Assembly: GCF_900115955.1 (NCBI RefSeq)
Contig: NZ_FOYL01000001.1
Coordinates: forward strand, 1,178,001-1,242,000
Direction: 5' to 3'
Source of the DNA: Lentzea waywayandensis
GTDB lineage: Bacteria; Actinomycetota; Actinomycetes; Mycobacteriales; Pseudonocardiaceae
DNA length: 64,000 nucleotides
The translations under genes were made by a program, and so were the position numbers. The notes below the pieces were generated by a model. It did not search any database. It was given only the letters and a program-made list of their open reading frames with translations, and was not told where the DNA came from. This document shows, in pieces, positions 27,940 to 38,864 of the stretch (position 1 is the stretch's first letter; each line of letters begins with the position of its first letter).

Positions 27940-30900
27940 TCAGGAGATGCCGAACTCGGTGTCGAGCAGCCGGAACATCTCGTCGTCGGTGGCGGAGTCG
28001 AGCCGGTCGGTGATCGACTCGTCCTCTCCTCCGTCGCGCCACTGGGCGAGCAGGACTTCGAGGCGGGCCAGGACGCGACCGCGGTCCTCCGTGCCGGACG
28101 CCGCCAGCCCGGCTTCGAGCCGGTCCAGATCGTCGCCGAGGAGGTCGGTCGCGGGCTCCACCAAGGACTTCAGGTGCACGGCGACGGCGTCGGCCGTCGG
28201 GTGGTCGAAAACAAGCGTGCTGGGCAAAGCGAGTCCGGTCGCCCTGGACAGGCCGTTGCGCAGTTCGACCGAGGCCAGCGAGTCGAGGCCGAGGTCGCGC
28301 AACGGCTGGTGGACGTCCACCGCCTCGGGCGCGGAATGCCCGAGCACCACGGCGATCTCGCCGCGCACGATGTCGAGCAGCAACCGGTCGAGCTCGGATC
28401 CCTTGGCAGTGCTCAGAATCTCGGCGACCGCACCACCGGACGTCACCTCGGCTGCCAGCACCTCGCGCACCTCGGGCAGATCGCCGAGCAGCGGACTCGG
28501 GCGCTGCGCCGTGAAAGCGGGCACGAACCGGCTCCAGTCGACGTCCGCGACGACGACCGCCGGCTCGTCCCGTTCCACAGCCGCGACCAGTTCCGCGACC
28601 GCCCGCCCCGGCGGCAGCCCGGCGACACCGCGCCGTGCCATCTGAACTCCGGCCTCGCCCTCGGCCATCCCGGGGCCGGCCCACGGCCCCCAGGCGATCG
28701 ACGTGGCGGTCAGACCGCGGGCACGACGGGACTCGGCAAGCGCGTCGAGCGCCGCGTTGGCAGCCGAATAGGCACCCTGGCCCCCGCTGCCCCAGGTGGC
28801 CGCGATCGACGAGAACAGCACGAACGCGTCGAGCGGGGTGTCCCCGAGCAGGGCGTCGAGGTGGAGCGCCCCGAGGACCTTGGCCGACCGGACGCGCGCG
28901 AACTCGGCGAGATCGGTGTCCACCAGGTAATCGGGGTCGCCAAGGCCAGCCGCGTGCACGACGGCCGACGGCGGGAACTCCGCCACCAACGCGGCAAGCG
29001 CGTCCCGGTCGGCGACATCGCACGCGCGCACCGTGACCTGCGCGCCGAGTGCGGTCAGCTCGTCGACGAGCCCGGCATCAGCCTGCCCGCGGCGGCTGGT
29101 CAACACCAGGTGCCCGGCACCGTCCGCCGCCAGCCGCCGGGCCACCTGCCCGCCGAGCGCACCGGTGCCGCCGGTGATCAGAACCGTGCCGCGAGGCCGC
29201 CACTCCCGGACCTTCCGGCCGCCGGACGCCCGCACGAGACGCCGCCCGAACACCCCGGACGGCCGCACGGCGACCTGGTCCTCGGTGCCGCCGAGGACGG
29301 CGGCCAGGTCGAGGCCGGCTGCCGAGTCCACACCGCCATCCGGCGTGGCTGCCAGGTCCACACCCGCGTCCAGCACGGCTGCCAGGTCCAGACCGCCGCC
29401 CTGCACGGCGGCCAAGTCCACACCGCCGTCCAGCACGGCTGCCGGGTCCACACCACCACCCAGCACGGCTGCCAGATCCACACCACCGCCGTCCAGCACG
29501 GCCGCCAGATCCACACCACCACCCAGCACGGCTGCCAGATCCACACCACCGCCGTCCAGCACGGCCGCCAGGTCCACACCACCACCCAGGTCGACACACC
29601 CACCCCACCGACGCGGATGCTCCAGGCCGACCACGCGGCCCAGCCCCCAGATCTCAGCGGCGGCGGGATCCACCGCCTCACCCGGCTCGACCTGCACGGC
29701 ATTGCGCGTCACGCACCACAACGGCGCCTCACGGCCCGCATCCCCGAGCGCCTGCACGAGGACGAGCACCTGACTGACGTCGGTGAGCAGCGACAACACA
29801 CGATCGGTCTCCGGCACCAACGCGGCGAGGTCCGCCCGGCCGATCCCGGCAGGCAGCTCCAGCACCGTGGCGTCGAGCCTCTCGACGAACCGTTCCGCTG
29901 CAACGCCTTCCGGCACGACGACCAGCCACGATCCCGAAGCGGCCGAGACGTCGACCGGCTTCCAGACCACGCGGTAACGCCAGTGCTCGGCCCCACCGTC
30001 GGCCTCGGCGCGCCAGCGGGCCAGCGCGGGCAGCAAGCCGTCCACAGTGGACGCATCAATCGCGAGGGTGTCCGCCAGACCCGCGACGTCACCGTCACGG
30101 ACAGCAGCCCAGAACCGCTCCCCGGCCGGATCAGCGGCCGCGGGCGAACCAGGGGCGAGCCAGTACCGCTCCCGTTCGAACGGGTACGTCGGCAGCTCGA
30201 CCGGCACGTCCGCCGAACCGAGCAGCGAAGTCCACTGTGGACTCACCCCGCCGACGTGCAGCCGTCCCAGCGCGGTGAGCAGCGTCTCCGGCTCGGACCG
30301 GTCCGAGCGCAGCACCGGCACGGCGCCGTCGACCAGCGCGGACAGCACGGCGTCCGGACCGATCTCGACGAACGTGGTGACACCGTCGGCGCGCAGGGCC
30401 TCGACGCCGTCCGCGAACCGGACCGTCGCCTCGACCTGACCGGCCCAGTACTCCGCCGTCGCCAGGTCCGCCGTCCCGCCGGTGGGCACCATCGGCAGCG
30501 TGGCAGGGCCGAACGCCAGGCCGTCGAGCACGGCACGGAAGTCGGGCAGCATCGGCGCCATCAACGGCGAGTGGAACGCGTGGCTCGTGTTGAGCCGCTT
30601 GGTCTTGGCGAACTTCGACGCCAGCCCGGTGACCGCGTCCACCTCTCCGGACAACACCACAGCGGAAGAACCGTTCACCGCCGCGAGCGACACCCCGGAA
30701 GGAAGCGGCAGAACCTCGTCCTCCGAAGCCTGCACGGCGATCATCACGCCACCAGGCGGCAACGCCTGCATCAAGCGGCCACGGGCGGCCACCAGCGCGG
30801 CCGCGTCCTCCAGGCTCAGGATCCCGGCGACGTGGGCCGCGGCGATCTCCCCGACCGAGTGCCCGAGAACGACGTCCGGGCGCACTCCCCACTTCTCGAG

Positions 30901-33900
30901 CAGCCGCACGAGCGCGACCTCGATCGCGAAGATGCCCTGCTGCGCGAACTCGGTGCCGTCGAGCTCCGGTCCGCCGTCGAGGACGACCTCCCGCACGCGC
31001 GGGTCAAGGCAGGCGCACACGGCGTCGAACGCCGCCGCGAAGTCCGGGTACGTCTCGTGCAGCTCACGCCCCATCCCGGCACGCTGGGAACCCTGACCGG
31101 TGAACAGGAACGCCGTCCGGCCCGGCCGGGCGACCCCGGTGATCGCGCCACGGCCGTCCCGGATCGCGGCCAGCCCTGCCGCGCGGTCCTCTGAAGCAGT
31201 TGCGACGACCACCGCCCGGTGCTCGAACGCCGTCCGCCCGGTCGCGAGTATCCGTGCCACGTCCACCGCATCGGCGTCAACGCTCAGCAGCCGCTCGGCC
31301 TGTGCCCGCAGCGCGGTCTCGGTGCGAGCCGACAGCAGCCACGGCACAGGCCCGGCGAACTCTCGTTCCGCCGCAACTTCGGCAGGCTGTTCGAGGATGA
31401 CGTGCGCGTTGGTACCGCTGACACCGAAGGACGACACAGCGGCCCGGCGAACATCGGTCTCCGGCCACGGAGTGGTCTCGGTCAGCAACGAGACCGCGCC
31501 CGCCGTCCAGTCCACCTTGGCCGACGGCGTGCCGAGGTGCAGCGTCCTGGGCAGCACGCCGTGCCGCATCGCCTCGATCATCTTGATGACCCCGCCCACG
31601 CCGGACGCGGCCTGGGCGTGCCCGATGTTCGACTTCAGCGACCCCAGCCACAGCGGGACCTCCCGGTCCTGGCCGTAGGTCGCGAGCACGGCCTGCGCCT
31701 CGATCGGGTCACCCAGCACGGTGCCGGTGCCGTGCGCCTCGACCACGTCGACGTCCGAAGTGGACAGACCGGCGTTGGCCAGCGCCTGCCGGATCACCCG
31801 CTGCTGCGACGGTCCGTTCGGGGCGGTGAGCCCGTTCGACGCGCCGTCGGAGTTCACGGCAGATCCGGCGACCACGGCGAGCACCGGGTGACCGTGCCGG
31901 CGGGCGTCCGAAAGCCGTTCCAGCAGCAGCATTCCCGCGCCTTCCGCCCACGCCGTGCCGTCGGCGTCGTCGGAGAACGACTTGATCCGCCCATCTGGTG
32001 CGAGCCCGCGCTGACGGCTGAACTCGACGAACGCGCCAGGACTCGACATCACCGTCACCCCGCCCGCGAGCGCCAGCGTGCACTCGCCCGCACGCAACGC
32101 CTGCGCGGCCAGGTGGAGCGAGACCAACGACGACGAGCATGCGGTGTCGACGGTCAGCGCCGGCCCCTCGAACCCGAAGGTGTACGCGATCCGGCCGGAC
32201 AGCACGCTGGCCGCGGTGCCGGTGCCGAGGTTTCCGCCGACGTGCTCAGGTGCCTCGTGCAGCGGCGGACCGTAGTCCTGCGAGGCGACGCCGGCGAACA
32301 CGCCGACGGCGTCCCCGCGCACCGCGCGCGGATCGATGCCCGCGTGTTCGAAGGTCTCCCAGGTGACCTCCAGCAGCAACCGTTGCTGGGGGTCCATCGC
32401 CAGCGCCTCGCGTGGGCTGATGCCGAAGAAGGCGGCGTCGAACCCGGCCGCGTCAGCCAGAAAGCCACCGTGGGCGACGTAGGTCTTCCCCGGCCGGCCC
32501 GGTTCCGGGTCGTGCACCTCGTCGAGATTCCAGCCGCGGTCCGCCGGGAACGGCGTGATCGCGTCGGTGCCGTTGAGCACGACGTCCCACAACCGCGCCG
32601 GGGACGTGACATCGCCCGGATAGCGGCATCCCATGCCCACGACGACGATCGGATCGTCCGAACCCGCGTGCGCGACGGGCGCCTCGCCGGTCCCGGTCTC
32701 GCCCACCAGCCACGCGGCCAGCGCGGCGGGCGTCGGGTAGTCGAAGACGAGCGTGGGCGGCAACGTCAGCCCGGTCGCCCTGCTCAGCCGGGAGCTCAGC
32801 TCCACCGCGGTGAGCGAGTCGAACCCCAGGTCGGCGAACGCACGGTCGCCGTCGAGTGCCTCCGGATACCCGAGCACGGCGGCGGCCTGCGCACGCACCA
32901 GGTCGATCAGCTCGATCCGGTCCCCCGGTGAGGGAAGGGCAGGACGCTCCGAAACCGGGGCACCGCTCGCCGTCGTGAGCCAGTAGCGCTCGTGCTGGAA
33001 GGCGTAGGTGGGCAGGTCGGTCCGGCGTGCGCCGGTCCCGGCGAAGTAGGCGGACCAGTCGACCGGAACACCATGGGTGTGCAGGGTCGCGACGGCGGTC
33101 AGCAGCGTGGCCGCCTCGTCCCGGTCCGGGCGCAGCGCGACGGCTGTCACGGCGTCGGAGAGCCCGCGGGCCAGCGCGGTCAGCACGCCGTCGGGTCCCA
33201 GTTCCAGGTAGGCCGTGACGCCCTGGTCCTCCAGCGCCGCGACGGCGTCCGCGAAGCGCACCGCGTCCCTGACCTGACCGGTCCAGTAGTCCACAGTGGA
33301 CAAATTGGTCTCGGCCCGTCCGGTGCGAGTCGACACGAACGGCACGGCCGGCGCGCGGAAGTCCAGCTCTCGCACGACTTCTGCCAACGGCGCCAACACA
33401 GGATCCATGGCGGCGGAGTGGAACGCGTGGCTAGTGGTAAGACGCCGGGTGCGGCGACCCTGCGCCGCCCAGTGGGAAACGACGTCCGCGACGGCGTCCC
33501 GCGGCCCGGAGACGACGACCGAGGACGGCCCGTTCACGGCGGCGAGGTCCACCCCCGCCGGCAACGTGCCGACGATCTCGGCCTCGCCCGCCTCGACCGC
33601 GGCCATGGCCCCGCCCGCGGGCATCGCGGCCATCAACCGTCCGCGCGCGGCCACCAGTGCCGCCGCATCGGCCAGGCTGAGCACGCCCGCCACGTGGGCG
33701 GCGGTGATCTCGCCGAGCGAGTGCCCCGCTACGACGTCGGGCCGGACGCCCCACGACTCGACGAGCCGGGCGAGAGCGACCTCGACCGCGAACAGGCCTG
33801 CCTGCGCGTGGTCGGTTCGATCGAGCAGATCGCCGGACTCGGCGAACACGACGTCCTTGAGCGAGGGCGAGTCCTGACGAAGAACGTCAGGCTCAGCGGG

Positions 33901-35697
33901 CACGACGTCATCAGCCGACGGCACACCTCGCCGGTGCGCGTCGATCTCCGCGCACACCTCGTCGAACGCGGCGGCGAACACCGGGAACGCCGCGTACAGC
34001 TCCCGGCCCATCCCGGCACGCTGAGAACCCTGTCCGGTGAACAGGAACGCGAGCTTGGTGTCTCCAGAAGCCTTGCCCTGCACGAGATCGGCGGCGGGGA
34101 GCCCAGCGGCCAGCGCCGTCAACCCGGCCTGCAGCCCGGCCGCGCCCACGACGACCGCCCGGTGGTCCAGCAACGCACGGGTCGTCGCCAGCGAGTAGGC
34201 CGAGTCCAGGGAACCGGCTTCCGCCAGCCTTGCCGCCTGTGCCCGCAGTGCCTCCGGAGACTTCGCCGACAACAGGAACGGCAGAACGGCCGTCGTCGTG
34301 GCCGGCTCTGACTCAGGCGCGGCAGGAGCTTCCTCGACGATCACGTGCGCGTTGGTCCCGCTGACGCCGAACGACGAGACCCCGGCGCGACGCGGACGTT
34401 CCCCGGCGGGCCACGGCTGCGGCTCGGTGAGCAGCTCGACCGCTCCGGTGGACCAGTCCACGTGAGGCGAGGGCTCGTCGGCGTGCAGCGTGCGCGGCAA
34501 CGTCCCGGCGCGCAGGGCGAGAACGGTCTTGATGATCCCGCCGACGCCAGCCGCGGCCTGGGCGTGCCCGAGGTTGGACTTGAGCGAACCCAGCCACAGC
34601 GGGGTCTCCCGGTCCTGGCCGTAGGTGGCGAGGATCGCCTCCGCCTCGATCGGGTCGCCGAGGACCGTGCCGGTGCCGTGCGCCTCGACAGCGTCCACAT
34701 CGGACGGAACGAGCCGGGCGTCGGCCAGCGCCGCCCGGATCACCCGCTGCTGAGCGAGGCCGCTGGGCGCGGTGAGACCGTTGGAGGCTCCGTCGGAGTT
34801 GACCGCCGATCCGGCCAGCACGGCGAGCACGCGGTGACCGTTGCGTTGTGCGTCGGACAGGCGTTCCAGCACCAGGACGCCGACGCCCTCCGCCCAGCCG
34901 GTGCCGTCCGCGCCGGCGCCGAACGACTTGCAACGCCCGTCCGGGGCGAGGCCGCGCTGACGGCTGAACTCGACGAACCCGCCGGGTGTGCTCATCACCG
35001 ACACACCGGCGGCCAGGGCCAGGGTGCTCTCCCCCGCGCGCAGCGACCGGATCGCGAGGTGCACCGCGACGAGCGACGCCGAGCACGCGGTGTCGACGGT
35101 GAGCGCCGGTCCCTCCAGGCCGAACGCGTACGCGATCCGTCCGGAAAGGACACTGGCGGCCAGTCCCGTGAGCAGATGGCCCTCGACGTCGGCGGGTGCC
35201 TCGTGCAGCCGCGGCCCGTAGTCCTGGCCGTTGGTGCCGACGAAGACGCCGATCTTGTTGCCACGCACGGAGTCCGGGGCGATGCCGGCCCGTTCGAACC
35301 CCTCCCACGCGGCCTCGAGCAGCAGGCGTTGCTGCGGGTCCATCGCGAGGGCCTCGCGCGGGCTCAGGCCGAACAGCTCGGCGTCGAACCCCGCGACGTC
35401 CTCCAGGAACCCGCCGTGCCGGACGTAGCTGGAGCCGGGCGCCTCGCTCGGGTCGTGCAGCCTGTCCAGGTCCCAGCCCCGGTCGCCGGGGAACTCGGTG
35501 ACGGCGTCCCGCCCCAGCTCGACCAGCGTCCAGAGGTCCTCCGGCGTCCGCACCCCGCCGGGGTAGCGGCAGCTCATCCCGACGACGGCGACGGGCTCGT
35601 GCGCCTGGTCCTCCAGCTCGCGGACCCGGCCCCGCGCCTCCCGCAAATCACCGGTGGCGCGCTTGAGGTAGTCCAGGAGCTTCTCTTCGTTCGTCAC
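27940..35697 (-). CDS. Modular type I polyketide synthase C (modules 4-5; repeat-expanded KR)
   Basis: A 2585-residue two-module PKS. GTG 35697 overlaps the TGA of PKS B by 4 nt (GTGA) and begins the docking helix [18 protein letters not shown]; an upstream extension to 36171 would lie wholly inside PKS B. Module 4: KS Cys205 (DTACSASL), AT Ser660 (GHSLG) with HAFH 757-760 (malonyl), ACP Ser961; there is no ketoreductase, so the beta-ketone should remain. Its AT carries an extra segment of about 25 residues near 588-612. Module 5: KS Cys1187, AT Ser1614 with HAFH 1706-1709 (malonyl), KR Tyr2310, ACP Ser2473. This KR lacks LDD (it reads [10 protein letters not shown]) and has a Trp in [11 protein letters not shown], which fits an A-type KR giving an L-hydroxyl; that is opposite to the B-type KRs elsewhere in the window. 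Its structural subdomain holds about 100 residues of tandem repeat (roughly 2037-2136), annotated separately. The docking tail ends [15 protein letters not shown]. Confidence 0.97.
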   Translation of the reverse strand: MTNEEKLLDYLKRATGDLREARGRVRELEDQAHEPVAVVGMSCRYPGGVRTPEDLWTLVELGRDAVTEFPGDRGWDLDRLHDPSEAPGSSYVRHGGFLEDVAGFDAELFGLSPREALAMDPQQRLLLEAAWEGFERAGIAPDSVRGNKIGVFVGTNGQDYGPRLHEAPADVEGHLLTGLAASVLSGRIAYAFGLEGPALTVDTACSASLVAVHLAIRSLRAGESTLALAAGVSVMSTPGGFVEFSRQRGLAPDGRCKSFGAGADGTGWAEGVGVLVLERLSDAQRNGHRVLAVLAGSAVNSDGASNGLTAPSGLAQQRVIRAALADARLVPSDVDAVEAHGTGTVLGDPIEAEAILATYGQDRETPLWLGSLKSNLGHAQAAAGVGGIIKTVLALRAGTLPRTLHADEPSPHVDWSTGAVELLTEPQPWPAGERPRRAGVSSFGVSGTNAHVIVEEAPAAPESEPATTTAVLPFLLSAKSPEALRAQAARLAEAGSLDSAYSLATTRALLDHRAVVVGAAGLQAGLTALAAGLPAADLVQGKASGDTKLAFLFTGQGSQRAGMGRELYAAFPVFAAAFDEVCAEIDAHRRGVPSADDVVPAEPDVLRQDSPSLKDVVFAESGDLLDRTDHAQAGLFAVEVALARLVESWGVRPDVVAGHSLGEITAAHVAGVLSLADAAALVAARGRLMAAMPAGGAMAAVEAGEAEIVGTLPAGVDLAAVNGPSSVVVSGPRDAVADVVSHWAAQGRRTRRLTTSHAFHSAAMDPVLAPLAEVVRELDFRAPAVPFVSTRTGRAETNLSTVDYWTGQVRDAVRFADAVAALEDQGVTAYLELGPDGVLTALARGLSDAVTAVALRPDRDEAATLLTAVATLHTHGVPVDWSAYFAGTGARRTDLPTYAFQHERYWLTTASGAPVSERPALPSPGDRIELIDLVRAQAAAVLGYPEALDGDRAFADLGFDSLTAVELSSRLSRATGLTLPPTLVFDYPTPAALAAWLVGETGTGEAPVAHAGSDDPIVVVGMGCRYPGDVTSPARLWDVVLNGTDAITPFPADRGWNLDEVHDPEPGRPGKTYVAHGGFLADAAGFDAAFFGISPREALAMDPQQRLLLEVTWETFEHAGIDPRAVRGDAVGVFAGVASQDYGPPLHEAPEHVGGNLGTGTAASVLSGRIAYTFGFEGPALTVDTACSSSLVSLHLAAQALRAGECTLALAGGVTVMSSPGAFVEFSRQRGLAPDGRIKSFSDDADGTAWAEGAGMLLLERLSDARRHGHPVLAVVAGSAVNSDGASNGLTAPNGPSQQRVIRQALANAGLSTSDVDVVEAHGTGTVLGDPIEAQAVLATYGQDREVPLWLGSLKSNIGHAQAASGVGGVIKMIEAMRHGVLPRTLHLGTPSAKVDWTAGAVSLLTETTPWPETDVRRAAVSSFGVSGTNAHVILEQPAEVAAEREFAGPVPWLLSARTETALRAQAERLLSVDADAVDVARILATGRTAFEHRAVVVATASEDRAAGLAAIRDGRGAITGVARPGRTAFLFTGQGSQRAGMGRELHETYPDFAAAFDAVCACLDPRVREVVLDGGPELDGTEFAQQGIFAIEVALVRLLEKWGVRPDVVLGHSVGEIAAAHVAGILSLEDAAALVAARGRLMQALPPGGVMIAVQASEDEVLPLPSGVSLAAVNGSSAVVLSGEVDAVTGLASKFAKTKRLNTSHAFHSPLMAPMLPDFRAVLDGLAFGPATLPMVPTGGTADLATAEYWAGQVEATVRFADGVEALRADGVTTFVEIGPDAVLSALVDGAVPVLRSDRSEPETLLTALGRLHVGGVSPQWTSLLGSADVPVELPTYPFERERYWLAPGSPAAADPAGERFWAAVRDGDVAGLADTLAIDASTVDGLLPALARWRAEADGGAEHWRYRVVWKPVDVSAASGSWLVVVPEGVAAERFVERLDATVLELPAGIGRADLAALVPETDRVLSLLTDVSQVLVLVQALGDAGREAPLWCVTRNAVQVEPGEAVDPAAAEIWGLGRVVGLEHPRRWGGCVDLGGGVDLAAVLDGGGVDLAAVLGGGVDLAAVLDGGGVDLAAVLGGGVDPAAVLDGGVDLAAVQGGGLDLAAVLDAGVDLAATPDGGVDSAAGLDLAAVLGGTEDQVAVRPSGVFGRRLVRASGGRKVREWRPRGTVLITGGTGALGGQVARRLAADGAGHLVLTSRRGQADAGLVDELTALGAQVTVRACDVADRDALAALVAEFPPSAVVHAAGLGDPDYLVDTDLAEFARVRSAKVLGALHLDALLGDTPLDAFVLFSSIAATWGSGGQGAYSAANAALDALAESRRARGLTATSIAWGPWAGPGMAEGEAGVQMARRGVAGLPPGRAVAELVAAVERDEPAVVVADVDWSRFVPAFTAQRPSPLLGDLPEVREVLAAEVTSGGAVAEILSTAKGSELDRLLLDIVRGEIAVVLGHSAPEAVDVHQPLRDLGLDSLASVELRNGLSRATGLALPSTLVFDHPTADAVAVHLKSLVEPATDLLGDDLDRLEAGLAASGTEDRGRVLARLEVLLAQWRDGGEDESITDRLDSATDDEMFRLLDTEFGIS
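29288..29588 (-). repeat. In-frame minisatellite within the module 5 ketoreductase
   Basis: About ten tandem copies of a 30- or 33-nt unit encode variants of [10 protein letters not shown] / [11 protein letters not shown]. The two most recent copies form a 63-bp higher-order unit: 29461-29523 and 29524-29586 differ at one base. Copies become more diverged towards 29288. All unit lengths are multiples of three, so the PKS frame is kept. It sits where the equivalent module 6 KR has only about 20 residues between RWGG and AEDELAV, i.e. in the non-catalytic structural subdomain ahead of the Rossmann fold (ITGGTGALG). There are no unique spacers and no palindromic repeat, so it is not a CRISPR array. 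Confidence 0.95.
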
Positions 35698-38600
35698 GAC
35701 GCGGCACCCAGTTCCTGATCCAGCAAGGCGAACATCTCGTCGGCACTGGCGGCGTCCAGATCCGCCGTGGCGTCGGGTCCCGGCGCGATCAACGCGCGCA
35801 ACCTGGTCAGCACCTGGACGCGGGCCGCGCCGTCGAGGTCGCGCAGGCCCGCCTCGACGGCGTCGAGGTGGCGGTCCAGGCTGCCGGCGCCCGACCCCGA
35901 TACCTCGGACTCCAGGTGTGCGGCGAGCGAGGACACCGTCGGGTGGTCGAACACCACCGTCACCGGCAGATCCAGCCCGGTGACGGAGGCCAGCCGGTTG
36001 CGCAGCTGGACACCCGCCGCGGAGTCGAGGCCCAGCTCGCGGAACGACCCGGTGAGCTCGACCTCCTCCGGCGACGCGTGCCCGAGCACGGCGGCCGCGG
36101 CGGAGCGGACCAGCTTCACCAGCGTCCGCCGCCGTTCCTGGCCGGTCTGCCCCTCCAGGTAGCCGGTCCACCTCTCGGTGACGCCCGCCACCGACTCCGC
36201 TCCTGCCGCCGGACCGGACGTGGTCAGCCAGTAGTCGCGGTGGTCGAACGCGTACGTGGGCAGGTCGACCCGCCGCCCGGCGGGAAGCAGCCAGTCGACC
36301 CCGACGCCGCGCACGGCCAGTTCGGCCAGGGACAGCCGGACCCGCGCGAGGCCGCCGTCACCGCGGCGCAGCGCACCGGCGACGACAGCGCCCGGTGCGG
36401 TCTGCTGCATGCCCATCGTCAGCACGGGATGCGGGCTCAGTTCGACGAACGCCGTCCGGCCTTCCGCCGTCAGCAGCCGCATCGCCGGGTCGAACAGCAC
36501 CGGCTCGCGCAGGTTTGTGAACCAGTACCGCGCGTCCAGTCCAGTGGTGTCGAAGAAGGAACCGGTCACCGCCGACACGAACGGGATCTCCGCCTGGCGC
36601 GGCCGGATCGGGGCGAGGTCGACGAGCAGCCGCTCCCGCAGCGAGTCGACCTGCGCGGAGTGCGACGCGTAGTCCACCGGGATCCGCTTCGCGCGGTCGC
36701 CGCAGTGCTCGACCAGTTCGTCCAACGCCTCGGGCGCGCCGGAAACGACGACGGACTCGGCCCCGTTGACCGCGGCGATCGAAAGTTCCGGCCGCCCCGC
36801 CAGCAGGGCTTCGACCTCGGCGACCGGCAGCCGCAACGACACCATGCCGCCGCGGCCGGACAGCTCGGCCAGCGCCCGGCTGCGCAGCGCCACCACCCGC
36901 GCACCGTCCGAAAGGGACAGTGCGCCCGCGACGCACGCGGCGGCGATCTCGCCCTGGCTGTGCCCGAGCACGGCCGCCGGACGGACACCGTGGGACTGCC
37001 ACAACGCGGCCAGCGACACCATCACCGCCCACAGCGCGGGCTGGACCACGTCGACGCGGTCGAGCTCGTCACCGCGGCGCAGCACGCGCAGCAGGTCGAA
37101 GTCGGTGAACGGCGTCAGCGCCGCGGCGCACTCGACCAGCCGAGCCGCGAACACCGGCGACGTGTCCAGCAGCTCCCTGCCCATGCCGGCCCACTGCGAT
37201 CCCTGGCCGGGGAAGACGAACACCGCTGCCGAGTCCGCATCGGCGAGCCCGGTGACCGCGGTGGAGGTCTCCTCACCGGCGGCGAGCGCGGCGAGTCCAC
37301 GACGACGCGTCTCTACGTCCGGGCCGAGCACGACCGCGCGGTGCTCGAACGAGCTGCGCGAGGTCAGCAACGAGTGCGCGACGTCGACCGCGCGACCATC
37401 CACACAGGACAACAGCCGGGAAGCCTGCCCTCGCAACGCGGCGGCGCTGCGAGCGGAGAAGACCCACGGCACCGCGGGGTCGTCCGGCCCGGACGGCTCC
37501 TCCGCGACGACCGGCGCTTCTTCGAGGATCACGTGAGCATTGGTGCCGCTGACGCCGAACGAGGACACCCCGGCCCTGCGTGGCCGCACCCCCGCAGGCC
37601 ACGGCCGCGCCTCGGCGAGCAGCGAGACAGCTCCCGTCCAGTCGACGTGCGGCGAAGGCGAGTCGGCGTGCAACGTCTTCGGCAGAACGCCGTGACGCAG
37701 CGCGAGAATCATCTTCAGCAACCCGGCCACCCCGGCTGCGGCCTGGGTGTGGCCGAGGTTCGACTTGACCGAGCCGAGCCAGAGCGGTTCCGGCCGGTCC
37801 TGGCCGTAGGCCGCGAGCAACGCCTGGGCCTCGATCGGGTCCCCCAGCGCGGTTCCGGTGCCGTGCGCCTCCACAGCGTCCACATCGGACGCGGACAACC
37901 GCGCGTCGGCCAGCGCTGCGGCGACAACTCGCTGCTGCGCCGGGCCGTTGGGTGCGGTGAGCCCGTTGGACGCGCCGTCCGAGTTCACCGCCGAGCCGCG
38001 CACCACGGCCAGCACGGGGTGTCCGTGCCGAACCGCGTCCGAAAGCCGTTCCAGCAGAAGGACTCCCGCGCCCTCGGCGAAGCCGGTCCCGTCCGCCCCC
38101 GCGCCGAACGCCTTGCAGCGCCCGTCGGCGGAAAGCCCGCCCTGGCGCGAGAACTCGACGAACACCGACGGCGTGGCCAGCACGGTCGAGCCACCCGCGA
38201 GCGCGAGCGTGCACTCGCCCCGGCGCAGCGACTGCACCGCGAGGTGCACGGCCACCAGCGACGAGGAGCAGGCGGTGTCGAGCGTCAGCGCCGGGCCCTC
38301 GAAGCCGAAGGCGTAGGCGACCCGGCCGGAGGCGAGCGACCCCGACGTCCCCATCAGCACCCGGCCGGCGAGGTCGGCGTCGGACGCGCCGGTGCCGTAG
38401 TCCTGGTACATGGTTCCGGTGAACACGCCCGTCTTGCTGCCGCGCAACGACATCGGGTCGATCCCCGCGCGTTCGACCGCCTCCCAGGAGACTTCGAGCA
38501 GCAGGCGGTGCTGGGGGTCGGTGACCTCGGCCGCGGCCGGCGAGATGCCGAAGAACCCGGCGTCGAACGCGCCCGGCGCGGAGAGGAAGCCGCCGTGCCG

Positions 38601-38864
38601 CGTGCTGGAGTGCCCCGGCTCGTCCGGCCGGTGCAGGCCGTCGACGTCCCAGCCGCGGTCGCCGGGGAACTCCGTGATCGCGTCGGTGCCGTCGGCGAGC
38701 AGCCGCCACAGGTCCTCCGGCGTCGTGACGCCGCCGGGGTAGCGGCAGCCGGCGCCGACGATCGCGATGGGCTCCTCGGCCGCCCGCAAACGCTCGCGCG
38801 CCTGGTGCAGTTCGACGGTGACCCACCGCAGGTTCTCCAGCAGCACCTGGTCGTGCTCAGCCAT
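35694..38864 (-). CDS. Modular type I polyketide synthase B (module 3, KS-AT-ACP)
   Basis: A 1056-residue single-module PKS. ATG 38864 has a strong ribosome site (AAGGAG, 10 nt upstream) and overlaps the last 8 nt of PKS A; its own TGA overlaps the GTG of PKS C. Order: docking helix (about 1-30, [20 protein letters not shown]), KS with Cys199 (DTACSSSL), AT with Ser636 (GHSQG) and YASH 732-735 (methylmalonyl-CoA), ACP with Ser948, and a C-terminal docking region ending [17 protein letters not shown]. No reductive domain is present, so the module should leave an alpha-methyl beta-ketone. The ACP motif is unusual ([11 protein letters not shown] where its neighbours have [10 protein letters not shown]), but the phosphopantetheine serine is present. 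The KS reads DPQHR where its neighbours have DPQQR. The AT is a more diverged methylmalonyl type than those of modules 2, 6 and 11. Confidence 0.97.
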   Translation of the reverse strand: MAEHDQVLLENLRWVTVELHQARERLRAAEEPIAIVGAGCRYPGGVTTPEDLWRLLADGTDAITEFPGDRGWDVDGLHRPDEPGHSSTRHGGFLSAPGAFDAGFFGISPAAAEVTDPQHRLLLEVSWEAVERAGIDPMSLRGSKTGVFTGTMYQDYGTGASDADLAGRVLMGTSGSLASGRVAYAFGFEGPALTLDTACSSSLVAVHLAVQSLRRGECTLALAGGSTVLATPSVFVEFSRQGGLSADGRCKAFGAGADGTGFAEGAGVLLLERLSDAVRHGHPVLAVVRGSAVNSDGASNGLTAPNGPAQQRVVAAALADARLSASDVDAVEAHGTGTALGDPIEAQALLAAYGQDRPEPLWLGSVKSNLGHTQAAAGVAGLLKMILALRHGVLPKTLHADSPSPHVDWTGAVSLLAEARPWPAGVRPRRAGVSSFGVSGTNAHVILEEAPVVAEEPSGPDDPAVPWVFSARSAAALRGQASRLLSCVDGRAVDVAHSLLTSRSSFEHRAVVLGPDVETRRRGLAALAAGEETSTAVTGLADADSAAVFVFPGQGSQWAGMGRELLDTSPVFAARLVECAAALTPFTDFDLLRVLRRGDELDRVDVVQPALWAVMVSLAALWQSHGVRPAAVLGHSQGEIAAACVAGALSLSDGARVVALRSRALAELSGRGGMVSLRLPVAEVEALLAGRPELSIAAVNGAESVVVSGAPEALDELVEHCGDRAKRIPVDYASHSAQVDSLRERLLVDLAPIRPRQAEIPFVSAVTGSFFDTTGLDARYWFTNLREPVLFDPAMRLLTAEGRTAFVELSPHPVLTMGMQQTAPGAVVAGALRRGDGGLARVRLSLAELAVRGVGVDWLLPAGRRVDLPTYAFDHRDYWLTTSGPAAGAESVAGVTERWTGYLEGQTGQERRRTLVKLVRSAAAAVLGHASPEEVELTGSFRELGLDSAAGVQLRNRLASVTGLDLPVTVVFDHPTVSSLAAHLESEVSGSGAGSLDRHLDAVEAGLRDLDGAARVQVLTRLRALIAPGPDATADLDAASADEMFALLDQELGAAS

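Noticed and set aside
29288-29588. Possible CRISPR array
   Set aside because: Units are contiguous with no unique spacers, keep the reading frame and lie inside a KR domain; it is a coding minisatellite.
35698-36171. Upstream extension of PKS C by 158 codons
   Set aside because: It lies wholly inside PKS B in another frame; GTG 35697 overlaps the PKS B stop as GTGA and begins a canonical docking helix.
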